DNA from: Pseudomonas serbica
GTDB lineage: Bacteria; Pseudomonadota; Gammaproteobacteria; Pseudomonadales; Pseudomonadaceae
NCBI RefSeq assembly: GCF_028823535.1
Contig: NZ_JAQIYM010000002.1
Location: forward strand, 310,001-374,000
DNA: 64,000 nucleotides
Direction of reading: 5' to 3'
In this document: positions 1 through 7,609 of the stretch, one piece after another
How the letters are laid out: each line of letters begins with the position of its first letter
Position numbering within the stretch: the stretch's first letter is position 1
Translations under genes and position numbers: made by a program
The notes under the pieces: generated by a model
Told to the model about the DNA's origin: nothing
Seen by the model: the letters and a program-made list of their open reading frames with translations, nothing else
Database searches by the model: none

Positions 1-128
1 ACGCCGGCCGCGTCGAGGCCGCAGGCGATGTCTTTCATCTGTTGCAGGCTGATCTGGTGACGCTTGGGGTGCATGCCGTCGCGCAGGCACATGTCGTGAA
101 CGGTGATGCTTTTGCCGCGAAGATCCAT
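1..128 (-). CDS. hsaF: 4-hydroxy-2-oxovalerate aldolase, N-terminal part (HsaF/TesG-like)
   Basis: Only the first 42 codons are in the window; the gene runs off the left edge. The visible N-terminus contains [16 protein letters not shown], the aldolase beta-strand 1 motif with the metal/substrate-binding RDG of the DmpG/BphI/HsaF family. The enzyme splits a 4-hydroxy-2-oxo acid into pyruvate and an aldehyde, which is channelled to the acylating aldehyde dehydrogenase encoded just upstream. It starts 10 bases after the hsaG-like stop, with GGAG in the gap, so the two are co-transcribed. The symbol follows the steroid pathway context and could equally be tesG. Confidence 0.85.
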   Translation of the reverse strand, partial: MDLRGKSITVHDMCLRDGMHPKRHQISLQQMKDIACGLDAAG

Positions 129-138
129 GGTCGGCTCC

Positions 139-1065
139 TTATGCGTGGGCGGGTTGGGCGGTGGCTTGCAGCACCAGCTCGCCCTTGAGGATTTCCTCGG
201 CGAACATTTCGGCGGTGCGCGCTGCGGCGGCGGTCATGATGTCGAGGTTGCCGGCGTACTTGGGCAGGTAGTCGCCCAGGCCTTCGACTTCCATGAAAAT
301 CGACACTCGGTTGCCGTCGAACACCGGACCGTTGACCAGCTTGTAGCCGGGCACGTAGCGCTGCACCTGCTCGATCATGGCTTCGATGGCGGCGGTGATC
401 GCCGGCTGGTCGGGTTCGCTCTCGGTCAGGCAATGCACGGTGTCGCGCATGATCAGCGGCGGCTCGGCGGGGTTGATGATGATGATCGCCTTGCCCTTCT
501 TCGCGCCGCCGACTTTCTCCACGGCGCTTGAGGTGGTGCGGGTGAATTCGTCGATGTTCTTGCGGGTGCCGGGGCCGACCGACTTGGACGCGGCGGTGGC
601 GATGATTTCGGCGTACTCCACCGGCTGCACGCTGGACACCGCGGCCACCAGAGGAATGGTGGCCTGGCCGCCGCAGGTGACCATGTTCACGTTCATCACG
701 CCCAGGCCCAGTTGCGCCTTGAGGTTGACCGGTGGCACGCAGTACGGTCCGATGGCCGCCGGCGTGAGGTCGATCATCAACACGCCCAGGGCATTGAGCT
801 TGCGCGAGTTCTGCGCGTGCACGTAGGCCGAGGTGGCGTCGAAGGCGATCTGGATCTGGTCTTCTAGGACATGGGGCAGCAGGCCATCGACGCCGTCGGC
901 GGTGGTCTTCAAGCCCAGCTCACGCGCTCGCGCAAGGCCTTCGGAGGTGGCGTCGATGCCGACCATCCACACCGGCTCCAGCACCTCGCTGCGCATCAGT
1001 TTGTACAGCAGGTCGGTGCCGATATTGCCCGGCCCGATCAGCGCGCATTTGATCTTCTTGCTCAT
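139..1065 (-). CDS. hsaG: acylating acetaldehyde/propanal dehydrogenase (HsaG/TesF-like)
   Basis: 308 residues, the normal length for the DmpF/BphJ/HsaG family. The N-terminal Rossmann motif is GPGNIG (residues 11-16) and the catalytic cysteine is C131 in [10 protein letters not shown]. It oxidises the aldehyde released by the adjacent aldolase to acyl-CoA (propanal to propionyl-CoA in steroid ring A breakdown). The ATG at 1065 was chosen over an upstream in-frame start because AGGAG lies directly before it and the protein then begins with the family-typical [11 protein letters not shown]. It is third of four genes transcribed leftward: SDR, hydratase, dehydrogenase, aldolase. Assignment to the family is firm; steroid specificity is inferred from the neighbours. 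Confidence 0.9.
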   Translation of the reverse strand: MSKKIKCALIGPGNIGTDLLYKLMRSEVLEPVWMVGIDATSEGLARARELGLKTTADGVDGLLPHVLEDQIQIAFDATSAYVHAQNSRKLNALGVLMIDLTPAAIGPYCVPPVNLKAQLGLGVMNVNMVTCGGQATIPLVAAVSSVQPVEYAEIIATAASKSVGPGTRKNIDEFTRTTSSAVEKVGGAKKGKAIIIINPAEPPLIMRDTVHCLTESEPDQPAITAAIEAMIEQVQRYVPGYKLVNGPVFDGNRVSIFMEVEGLGDYLPKYAGNLDIMTAAAARTAEMFAEEILKGELVLQATAQPAHA

Positions 1066-1096
1066 GTTTTTCTGGCTCCTGGAAAGGGAAGGGCGA

Positions 1097-1888
1097 TCAC
1101 GGGACAAAACGCAGGCTGGTTTCGCCCAGTCCGGTCATGGACAGGCTGATATGGTCGCCGGCGGCCACGGGCACCAGCGGCGCGAGGGCACCGGACAGAA
1201 TGATTTCGCCGCGGCGGAACGGGATGCCCAGCTCGCCCAGGGTATTGGCCAACCAGGCCACTGCCGCGCAGGGATGGCCCTGCACCGCCGAGCCCAGGCC
1301 CGAGCCAGCCGGTTGGCCGTTCTTGCTCATGTGCATGTGCACGGCAGCCAGGTCCAGCGAGCGTGGGTCGATGCGCTGGGTGCCGAGGGCGAACACGCCG
1401 CAGGAGGCGTTGTCGGCCACGGTGTCCTGGATGCGGATCTGCCAATCGTCAATCCGCGAGTCGACGATCTCGAAGCACGGCACGACCCATTGGCTGGCGG
1501 CCAGCACGTCTTCGGCGCTGATGCCCGGGCCTTGCAGGTCTTCGCCGAGGATGAAGGCGATTTCGCCTTCGGCCCGCGGCTGGATCAGGTTGTAGCGGGC
1601 CAGGCTGACATCGCAGCCATCCTCGACCTGCATGGCATTGGTGAGGAAGCCGAAGTCCGGTTGATGAACATCGAGCATTTCCTGCACGGCGCGGCTGGTC
1701 ACCCCGATTTTCTTGCCAATCACTTGCTCGCCGAGGGCTTCGCGGCGTTGCAGGAAGTGCAGGGAAATCCGGTAGGCCTGCTCCAGGGTGATCTGCGGAT
1801 AACGGCGGGTCAGGGGGGCCAGCGTCTGCCGGCTACGCAGGGCGTTGAACAGCTCGTCACCGAGCGCGTTGATCAAATGGGCGTCCAT
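1097..1888 (-). CDS. hsaE: 2-hydroxypenta-2,4-dienoate hydratase (HsaE/TesE-like)
   Basis: 263 residues, matching the MhpD/BphH/HsaE hydratase family. [15 protein letters not shown], the acidic stretch [10 protein letters not shown] and the region around [10 protein letters not shown] are typical of the fold and its metal site. It hydrates the 2-hydroxy-dienoate released from the meta-cleavage product to the 4-hydroxy-2-oxo acid used by HsaF. The ATG at 1888 has GGAG eight bases upstream; the longer frame to 1954 adds unrelated residues. It lies between an SDR gene and the acylating dehydrogenase in one leftward operon. Confidence 0.88.
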   Translation of the reverse strand: MDAHLINALGDELFNALRSRQTLAPLTRRYPQITLEQAYRISLHFLQRREALGEQVIGKKIGVTSRAVQEMLDVHQPDFGFLTNAMQVEDGCDVSLARYNLIQPRAEGEIAFILGEDLQGPGISAEDVLAASQWVVPCFEIVDSRIDDWQIRIQDTVADNASCGVFALGTQRIDPRSLDLAAVHMHMSKNGQPAGSGLGSAVQGHPCAAVAWLANTLGELGIPFRRGEIILSGALAPLVPVAAGDHISLSMTGLGETSLRFVP

Positions 1889-1963
1889 GGCGAGGGCTCC
1901 AGTGGGGTGGGAGAAAAAAAAGGCCCGCCCCGACATCATCAGGGGCGAGCCCAAAGGAGTGGG

Positions 1964-2737
1964 TCAGCCGGGCCAGACCGACGAGTCGGCGCCGCCATCG
2001 ACATCGATGATCTTGCCGGTCACCCAGGCCGAAGCGGGGCTGGCCAGGTAGAGGGCGGCGGCGGCGATGTCTTGCGGGGTGCCCAGGCATTTGAGCGGGG
2101 TATTGGCTTGCATGGCCTCGCGCATGGCGGCGGGCATCACGCCGTTCAGCGCTTCGGTCAGGGTCGGGCCGGGGGCGACGGCGTTGACCCGGATCTGCGG
2201 CGCGAAATCCTGGGCCAGCAAGCGGGTCAAGTGGCTGAGGGCCGCCTTGGCCGTGCCGTAGGCGCTGAAATGACGCTGGGCATAACGCGCGGCCACCGAG
2301 CTGATATTGATGATGTTGCCACCACCGGCCTCGCGCATCAGCGGCACGCACAACTGGCAGAAGTCGTAGCTGGTGGTCACGTTGAAATTCAGCACTTGGG
2401 CGAACTGCTCAGGGGTCATGGCCAGCGGATCGTTGGGCCCGCCGCCGCCAACGTTGTTCACCAGATGGGTGAGGCGGCCCATGTGCTCGACGCTCTGGCG
2501 CACCAGTGCCTGGCGTTGCCCGGCATCGTTGACGTCACAGGCGACGGCCAGGGCGCGTCGGCCGAGGGCGCGAACCTCCTCGGCCACGGCCTCTACCTCG
2601 TCCAGCGAACGCGCCGAGCACACCACATCGGCGCCGGCTTCGGCATACGCCAGGGCAATCGCCCGACCGATACCCCGGCCGCTGCCGGTGACGATGGCGA
2701 CGCTGCCGTGCATCTGGAAACGCTGCAAAATACTCAT
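1964..2737 (-). CDS. short-chain dehydrogenase resembling 7-alpha-hydroxysteroid dehydrogenase
   Basis: 257 residues, classical SDR. It has the cofactor motif TGSGRGIG near residue 20, the structural NNVGGGG motif, catalytic S-Y-x3-K (SAYGTAK), and a C-terminal VDGG. Two signatures recall the bile-acid enzyme HdhA of E. coli: VNNVGGGGP, and the segment from TPLKCLGTPQDIAAAALYL to the tryptophan of SAWVTG. It is first in the leftward hsaE-hsaG-hsaF operon, 63 bases from the nearest copy of the cluster dyad. A hydroxysteroid dehydrogenase role is plausible, but position and stereochemistry cannot be read from sequence. The ATG at 2737 has GGAG nine bases upstream. Confidence 0.75.
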   Translation of the reverse strand: MSILQRFQMHGSVAIVTGSGRGIGRAIALAYAEAGADVVCSARSLDEVEAVAEEVRALGRRALAVACDVNDAGQRQALVRQSVEHMGRLTHLVNNVGGGGPNDPLAMTPEQFAQVLNFNVTTSYDFCQLCVPLMREAGGGNIINISSVAARYAQRHFSAYGTAKAALSHLTRLLAQDFAPQIRVNAVAPGPTLTEALNGVMPAAMREAMQANTPLKCLGTPQDIAAAALYLASPASAWVTGKIIDVDGGADSSVWPG

Positions 2738-2800
2738 GGGCCCTTGCTCCGTGGGGTCGACTTTGGATGGGTTTACTATCGCTGCGGTGATCGGGTTGGG

Positions 2801-2818
2801 CATCGTCTCAACGGACTA
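2801..2818 (-). promoter_or_regulatory. cluster dyad site A (proposed regulator operator)
   Basis: On the minus strand this reads TAGTCC-GTTGAG-ACGATG, a copy of the 18-base element repeated through the steroid cluster. It points toward the SDR/hsaE/hsaG/hsaF operon, whose first ATG is 63 bases away. It directly abuts the left end of the inverted-repeat element. Proposed as a binding site of the TesR-like LuxR protein; no binding data. Confidence 0.6.
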
Positions 2819-2819
2819 G

Positions 2820-3544
2820 CGGGGGGGGGGGTGTACATATCCATTTCTGCGGTAACGGCCGCCTATGGTTTCGCCCTTACGGCGAGTCACTTGGAAAAGC
2901 CCCAAGTAACCAAGGGCTCTTGCCCCTGGCGTTCGGTGCCTCGCTGTGGCTCGGCATGCCCTCGCTCCGGTCCTGCTCCGTGGGCCCGCCGCGATGGGCC
3001 ATCCTTGGCCCAGCGCGGCTAACCCGGCATCCATGCCGGGTTGCCCACTGCGCAGAACCTCCACTCGGCCTCTCGATGGGGCAAGAAAATCAAAAGCCAA
3101 AGCAAAAGCGAGGCGGCCTGACAGCCGACTTGATTGCAGGTCTGTCCGCGATCCAATTGTAGAAGCAAGCATCTCTCCTACAGGAGAACGTGTTCACCAG
3201 GAACAGGTCGGCTGTCAGGCCGCCTCGTTTTGTTTTTGATCGTGGCGCCCCGTTAAACCACGATGGCCGAACGCAGGCATTGTGTAGTGGGTAAACCGGC
3301 AGGACGCCGGTTTAGCCGCGCTGGGCCATGGATGGCCCATCGCGGCGACCCACGGAGCAATGCCGGAGTGAGGGCATGCCGAGCCCAGGCGAGGCACCGA
3401 GTGGTGGGGCAAGAGCCTTTTGGTTACTTTTGGCTGGGCCGGCATTCCGGCTCTTTCAAAAGTGACCCGCTGTAAAAGCGGAACCATAGGTGGCCGTTAC
3501 CGAAGAAACGGATATGTACCCGATAAACCTAACCCCCCCCACCC
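2820..3544. mobile_element. 725-bp inverted-repeat (MITE-like) element flanked by CTAG
   Basis: Two diverged copies of a roughly 310-340 bp repeat lie head to head (about 2821-3133 and 3208-3544) around a centre of about 75 bases. Matching landmarks in the arms are TACATATCC, GGTAACGGCC, CTATGGTT, GGCTCTTGCCCC, CTCGGCATGCCCTC, CGCGATGGGCCATCC and GAGGCGGCCTGACAGCCGAC. The outer ends are a G tract and a C tract. CTAG occurs immediately outside both ends (2816-2819 and 3545-3548), as expected of a 4-base target duplication. No transposase or other credible coding region is present; short frames inside follow the repeat rather than a gene. This fills the 0.9-kb gap between the two divergent operons. 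Confidence 0.65.
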
Positions 3545-3545
3545 C

Positions 3546-3563
3546 TAGTCCGCTTTGACGATG
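3546..3563 (+). promoter_or_regulatory. cluster dyad site B (proposed regulator operator)
   Basis: Reads TAGTCC-GCTTTG-ACGATG, pointing toward the hsaA-like gene 73 bases downstream. It abuts the right end of the inverted-repeat element and shares the flanking CTAG. Proposed operator of the LuxR-type regulator. Confidence 0.6.
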
Positions 3564-3636
3564 AAGGATTGCCCGCTCGATCCGATGATCCGTCTCAACT
3601 CGCGCAGTGGCGCAGTGAGATCGGGAGAATTGAGTG

Positions 3637-4824
3637 ATGCACAGCATGCGAGAAAAGACCCAGGACGAACGTGATCTGCTTGAACGTGCACGCAGCCTGG
3701 TGCCGGCACTCAAGGCGCGCACGGCGCAGGCCGACAAGGATTTGAAGGTGCCGGTGGAGAGCGTCCTCGAGTTGCAGTCCGCCGGATTGCTGCGGGCCTT
3801 GCAGCCAAGGGCGTTCGGTGGTTATGAAGTGGACCCGCGAACCTTTTTCGAAATCCAGACCATCCTCGCCGAGGGTTGCATGTCCACGGCCTGGATCTAC
3901 GGCGTGATGGGGGTTCACCCCTGGCAACTGGCGCGTTACCCGATCGAAGCGCAGCGCGAAGTCTGGGCCGATGACCACAGCGCACTGATCTGCTCGACCT
4001 ACATGCCGGCGGCCAGGGTCACGGTGGTCGAGGGCGGTTACCGCATCAGCGGGCGCTGGGGTTTCTCCAGCGGCAGCGAGCACTGCCAATGGGTGTTCCT
4101 GGGGGGCATCCTGCCGCCCGATGGCGACATGCCCGCCGAGCACGGCACCTTCCTGCTGCCGCGCAGCGACTATCAGATCGAACACAACTGGGACGTAATG
4201 GGCCTGCGCGGCACCGGCAGTCATGACATCGTGGTCGAAGATGTATTCGTCCCGGCCCATCGCGTGCAACGCACCAACAACTGCACCCTCGAAGCGACGC
4301 CGGGGCGCCTGGTCAACAGCAACCCGATCTACGCGATCCCGTTCGCCCAGGTGTTCTCCCGTGCCGTCTCGACCTCGGCCCTCGGCGCCCTGCAGGGCGC
4401 GATCAACGAGTTCCGCGACAACGCCGCCAGGCACATCGGCAAGCACGGCGCCCGTACCGCTGAAGATCCGGTGGCGCAAACCGCCGTGGCCGAAGCGATG
4501 ATCACCGTCGACAGCCTGCGCCTGGTGCTCGAGCGCAACTACGAACACCTGATGAGCCTGGCCCGTGCCGGCGATTACCCGGACACCGAGACCCGCCTGC
4601 TGTATCGCTACCAGTCGGCCTATGTGACCAACATCTGCGCCGAACGGGCCAACGACCTGCTGCGCAGCATGGCCGCCTCGGGCCTGTACAACACCAACCC
4701 GGTGGCGCGGCTGTTTCGCGACCTGCACCAGGCCCGCGGGCACATCGCCAACAACTACATGGCCTATGGGCGCAGTTACGGCGCGGTGCTGCTCGGCCTG
4801 CCCAACCCGGACCCTTACGTCTGA
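3637..4824 (+). CDS. hsaA: flavin-dependent 3-HSA 4-hydroxylase, oxygenase component (HsaA/TesA2-like)
   Basis: 395 residues with the acyl-CoA-dehydrogenase fold of two-component flavin monooxygenases. Typical stretches are GGYEVDPRTFFEIQTILAE, the glycine/tryptophan motif SGRWGFSSGSEHCQW, and MGLRGTGSHDIVVEDVFVP. In known steroid degraders it hydroxylates 3-hydroxy-9,10-seconandrostatriene-dione to the catechol opened by HsaC, using reduced flavin from HsaB. The ATG at 3637 has GGGAG about ten bases upstream; a GTG at 3634 and an ATG at 3646 are alternatives. It is first in the operon hsaA-kshB-fadD3-DUF1302-OYE. No HsaB-type flavin reductase is seen in this window, so the partner lies elsewhere or is a general flavin reductase. 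Confidence 0.87.
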   Translation: MHSMREKTQDERDLLERARSLVPALKARTAQADKDLKVPVESVLELQSAGLLRALQPRAFGGYEVDPRTFFEIQTILAEGCMSTAWIYGVMGVHPWQLARYPIEAQREVWADDHSALICSTYMPAARVTVVEGGYRISGRWGFSSGSEHCQWVFLGGILPPDGDMPAEHGTFLLPRSDYQIEHNWDVMGLRGTGSHDIVVEDVFVPAHRVQRTNNCTLEATPGRLVNSNPIYAIPFAQVFSRAVSTSALGALQGAINEFRDNAARHIGKHGARTAEDPVAQTAVAEAMITVDSLRLVLERNYEHLMSLARAGDYPDTETRLLYRYQSAYVTNICAERANDLLRSMAASGLYNTNPVARLFRDLHQARGHIANNYMAYGRSYGAVLLGLPNPDPYV

Positions 4825-4828
4825 GGCC

Positions 4829-4900
4829 ATGGCGAGCGATTCGACACCCCTGGGTTTACACCTGTCCGTGATCAACGGCCAGGTGGTCATGAGTAGCTGA
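4829..4900 (+). CDS. possible 23-residue leader/coupling ORF
   Basis: A 23-codon frame (MASDSTPLGLHLSVI...) fills most of the gap between the hsaA-like stop and the kshB-like ATG, ending three bases before the latter. The kshB-like gene has no clear ribosome-binding site of its own, so this small frame could serve translational coupling. It may equally be chance or a remnant. No family recognised. Confidence 0.2.
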   Translation: MASDSTPLGLHLSVINGQVVMSS

Positions 4901-4903
4901 CCT

Positions 4904-5926
4904 ATGAACAATTATCTTGCCCTGCGCGTGGCACGCGTGATCGAGGAAACCGCCGATGCGCGTTCCCTGGTCTTCGACGTGCCGGAGCATCTGGGCGAAC
5001 GTTTTCGCTATCAACCGGGCCAGTTCCTGACCTTGCGCGTGCCCTTCGAGGGCGGCTGGTTGCCCCGTTGTTATTCCTTGTCCAGCACGCCGTTGTTGGA
5101 TGAGCCGCTGCGGGTAACGGTCAAGCGCGTGCACGAGGGCCGCGCCTCGAACTGGCTGTGCGGCGAGTTGCAGGCCGGCCAGACCCTGGAGGTGCTGCCA
5201 CCGGCCGGGGTGTTCGTGCCGCGCAGCCTTGACGGCGACTTGCTGTTGTTCGGCGGCGGCAGCGGCGTGACCCCCGTGCTGTCGATCCTGCGTTCGGCGT
5301 TGCTCGCCGGAACCGGCCGGGTCCTGCTGATCTATGCCAACCGCGATGAGTCCTCGGTGATTTTCAAGGATGAGCTCAAGGCCTTGGCCAGCGCTCATCC
5401 GCAACGACTGCAAATCATCCACTGGCTCGATTCGGTGCAGGGCATCCCGGGCATCGGGCAACTGGCGGAGCTGGCGCGGCCGTTCATCGATGCCCAGGCA
5501 TTCATTTGTGGCCCGGGCCCGTTCATGGATGCGGCAGTCAGTGCGCTCAAGGGCCTGGGCATGCCGGACCGGCGGGTGCATGTCGAGCGCTTCGTCTCCC
5601 TGCCCGGTGAGGGCGAACTGGCGCTGGTGAGCAGCAGTGAGGCGGCCGTGGCCGCGCAGTTGGCGGTGCGCCTCGATGGCGAGGATCACCAGCTGGCCTG
5701 CGACAGTGGCGAGACCGTGCTGGCCGCCATGGAGCGTGCCGGCCTCAACCCACCCAGTGCCTGCCGCGTCGGTGGCTGCGCCTCGTGCATGTGCACCCTC
5801 GAAAGCGGCGAGGTCGAGTTGCTGCACAACGATGCACTGGACGCGGGCGACCTGGCCGAAGGCTGGATCCTGGCCTGCCAGGCGGTGCCCACCAGCGCGC
5901 AACTGCGTATCCGCTTCCCCGATTGA
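4904..5926 (+). CDS. kshB: ferredoxin reductase of 3-ketosteroid 9-alpha-hydroxylase (KshB-like)
   Basis: 340 residues. Domain order is FAD-binding barrel (RCYSLSSTP), NAD-binding domain (LLFGGGSGVTPVLSILR, ICGPGPFMD), then a C-terminal plant-type 2Fe-2S ferredoxin (about 255-340) with cysteines in SACRVGGCASCMC and ILACQ. This is the architecture of PaaE, HmpX and KshB. It would pass electrons from NADH to a Rieske oxygenase. The obvious partner is the KshA-like gene at 29571, 24 kb away but behind the same type of dyad. Located between the hsaA-like and fadD3-like genes in one operon; steroid role inferred from that. Confidence 0.8.
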   Translation: MNNYLALRVARVIEETADARSLVFDVPEHLGERFRYQPGQFLTLRVPFEGGWLPRCYSLSSTPLLDEPLRVTVKRVHEGRASNWLCGELQAGQTLEVLPPAGVFVPRSLDGDLLLFGGGSGVTPVLSILRSALLAGTGRVLLIYANRDESSVIFKDELKALASAHPQRLQIIHWLDSVQGIPGIGQLAELARPFIDAQAFICGPGPFMDAAVSALKGLGMPDRRVHVERFVSLPGEGELALVSSSEAAVAAQLAVRLDGEDHQLACDSGETVLAAMERAGLNPPSACRVGGCASCMCTLESGEVELLHNDALDAGDLAEGWILACQAVPTSAQLRIRFPD

Positions 5927-5942
5927 TGAGCCCGAGCCCACG

Positions 5943-7559
5943 ATGAATCAGAGCCTGAACCTTGCCGCGCCGCTGAGCGCCGCCCCTGTTACCCTTGCCC
6001 AATTGGTCTTCAGCAGTGCCGAACGTTTTGCCGGGCGCACCGCCATCGAGGACAACGGCCAGTGCATCGACTACGCCGAGCTGCCCGAGCGCGTCATGGG
6101 CTTTGCCCGGGGCTTGATGGCGCTGGGTATCCAGGCCGGCGACCGGGTCGGTATCTGGGCGCCGAACAGCGGTGACTGGATCCTCGCGGCACTGGGCATT
6201 CAGTGCGCCGGCGCAGTACTGGTGCCGATCAACACGCGCATGAAGGGCCTAGAGGCCGCCGATGTGCTGGAGCGCAGCGGCTGCCGAGTGTTGTTTGTCC
6301 AGCAGCGTTTTCTCGACGTCGACTACCCGGCGCTGCTCGCGCCCCATCGGCCGGCCAGTCTCGAACACTTGGTGATGCTCGAGGGCGACACCCCCGGGTT
6401 GCCGTCGGACCTGACCCTTGCCCAGTTCCTGCTCGGCGCGGCGACCATTGATGCCGACAGTGCCAGGCGTCGGGCCATGGCGATCGGCCCCGAGGCCATG
6501 TGCGACCTGTTGTTCACCTCCGGCACCACCGGCAAGCCCAAGGGCGTGATGAGCGGCCATGGCCAGAACCTGCGGGCCTTCACCGAATACGTCAAGGTTA
6601 TCGGCCTGCTGCCGCAAGACCGCTACCTGATCGTCAACCCGTTCTTCCATGCCTTTGGCTACAAGGCCGGCTGGCTAACCTGCCTGATCGGCGGGGCGAC
6701 CATCCTGCCCCATGCGGTGTTCGACGCCGAACACGTATTCCAGCGCATCGCCCGTGAGCGCATCAGCGTCTTGCCAGGTGCACCGACCCTATACCTCTCG
6801 CTGCTGGCCCATCCGCAGCTCAAGCAGACCGACCTGTCGAGCCTGCGCATCGCGGTGACCGGTTCGGCGAGCATCCCGCCGAGCCTGATCGAGCGCATGC
6901 GTGCCGAGCTGGGTTTCGCCGTGGTGACCACCGCCTACGGCCTGACCGAATGCGGCGGGCTGGCGACGATCTGCGATCCACAAGACTCGGCAACAGTGAT
7001 CGCCGGCACCAGCGGACGGCCGATCGCCGGCACCGAAGTGAGCATCCGCGATCCGCACAACCAGGCGCTGGAGGCCGGGCAGACCGGCGAGATCTGCCTG
7101 CGCGGTTTTCACATCATGCAGGGCTATTTCCAGAACCCCGAAGCGACCCGCGAAGCCATCGACGCCCAAGGCTGGCTGCACACCGGCGATGTCGGGCGCC
7201 TGGACGAGGCGGGCAACCTGATCATTACCGACCGCCTGAAGGACATGTACATCGTCGGCGGTTTCAACTGCTACCCGGCGGAAATCGAAGCGGCGCTGAT
7301 CAGGCACCCGGCCATTGCCCAGGTGGCGGTGATCGGTATCGCCGATGAGCGCATGGGCGAAGTCGGCTGTGCCTGTGTGGTGCTGCGTGAAGGGCGCGAA
7401 CTTGACGAAGCACAACTGATCGCCTGGAGCCGTGAGCAGATGGCCAATTACAAGGTGCCGCGCCGGGTGCATTTCTTCAACGCCTTGCCACTCAACCCAT
7501 CGAGCAAAGTAGCGAAGAACGAACTGCGCGCGATGCTGGCCAGCAGCGTTCCGGCGTGA
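5943..7559 (+). CDS. fadD3: acyl-CoA synthetase (FadD3-like, HIP-CoA ligase candidate)
   Basis: 538 residues, ANL superfamily. The P-loop motif FTSGTTGKPKG spans about 191-201, followed by TTAYGLTECGG, the hinge aspartate region GWLHTGDVGRLDEAGNLIITDRLKD (read as two motifs), and a C-terminal catalytic lysine in SSKVAKNEL. FadD3 activates the perhydroindane propionate (HIP) left after ring A/B removal, opening ring C/D catabolism. The ATG at 5943 follows the reductase stop by 16 bases; a longer frame reaching upstream overlaps the reductase and is rejected. FadD3 is chosen over other ligases because of the IpdF/FadE30/IpdABC genes in the cluster. Confidence 0.78.
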   Translation: MNQSLNLAAPLSAAPVTLAQLVFSSAERFAGRTAIEDNGQCIDYAELPERVMGFARGLMALGIQAGDRVGIWAPNSGDWILAALGIQCAGAVLVPINTRMKGLEAADVLERSGCRVLFVQQRFLDVDYPALLAPHRPASLEHLVMLEGDTPGLPSDLTLAQFLLGAATIDADSARRRAMAIGPEAMCDLLFTSGTTGKPKGVMSGHGQNLRAFTEYVKVIGLLPQDRYLIVNPFFHAFGYKAGWLTCLIGGATILPHAVFDAEHVFQRIARERISVLPGAPTLYLSLLAHPQLKQTDLSSLRIAVTGSASIPPSLIERMRAELGFAVVTTAYGLTECGGLATICDPQDSATVIAGTSGRPIAGTEVSIRDPHNQALEAGQTGEICLRGFHIMQGYFQNPEATREAIDAQGWLHTGDVGRLDEAGNLIITDRLKDMYIVGGFNCYPAEIEAALIRHPAIAQVAVIGIADERMGEVGCACVVLREGRELDEAQLIAWSREQMANYKVPRRVHFFNALPLNPSSKVAKNELRAMLASSVPA

Positions 7560-7609
7560 GGCGCAGCGGTGTCGAAACACGAAAAAAACAACAACAAAAG
7601 GAGAGGAGC

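Noticed and set aside
833..3022. 729-codon plus-strand open frame across the hsaE/SDR region
   Set aside because: It is antisense to clearly recognisable hydratase, dehydrogenase and SDR genes and then runs into the inverted-repeat element. Long antisense frames are common in GC-rich DNA, and its translation shows no family pattern.
2920..3487. Several 70-118 codon frames inside the inverted-repeat element
   Set aside because: Matching frames occur in both arms only because the arms are repeats. They have no ribosome sites or recognisable protein pattern.
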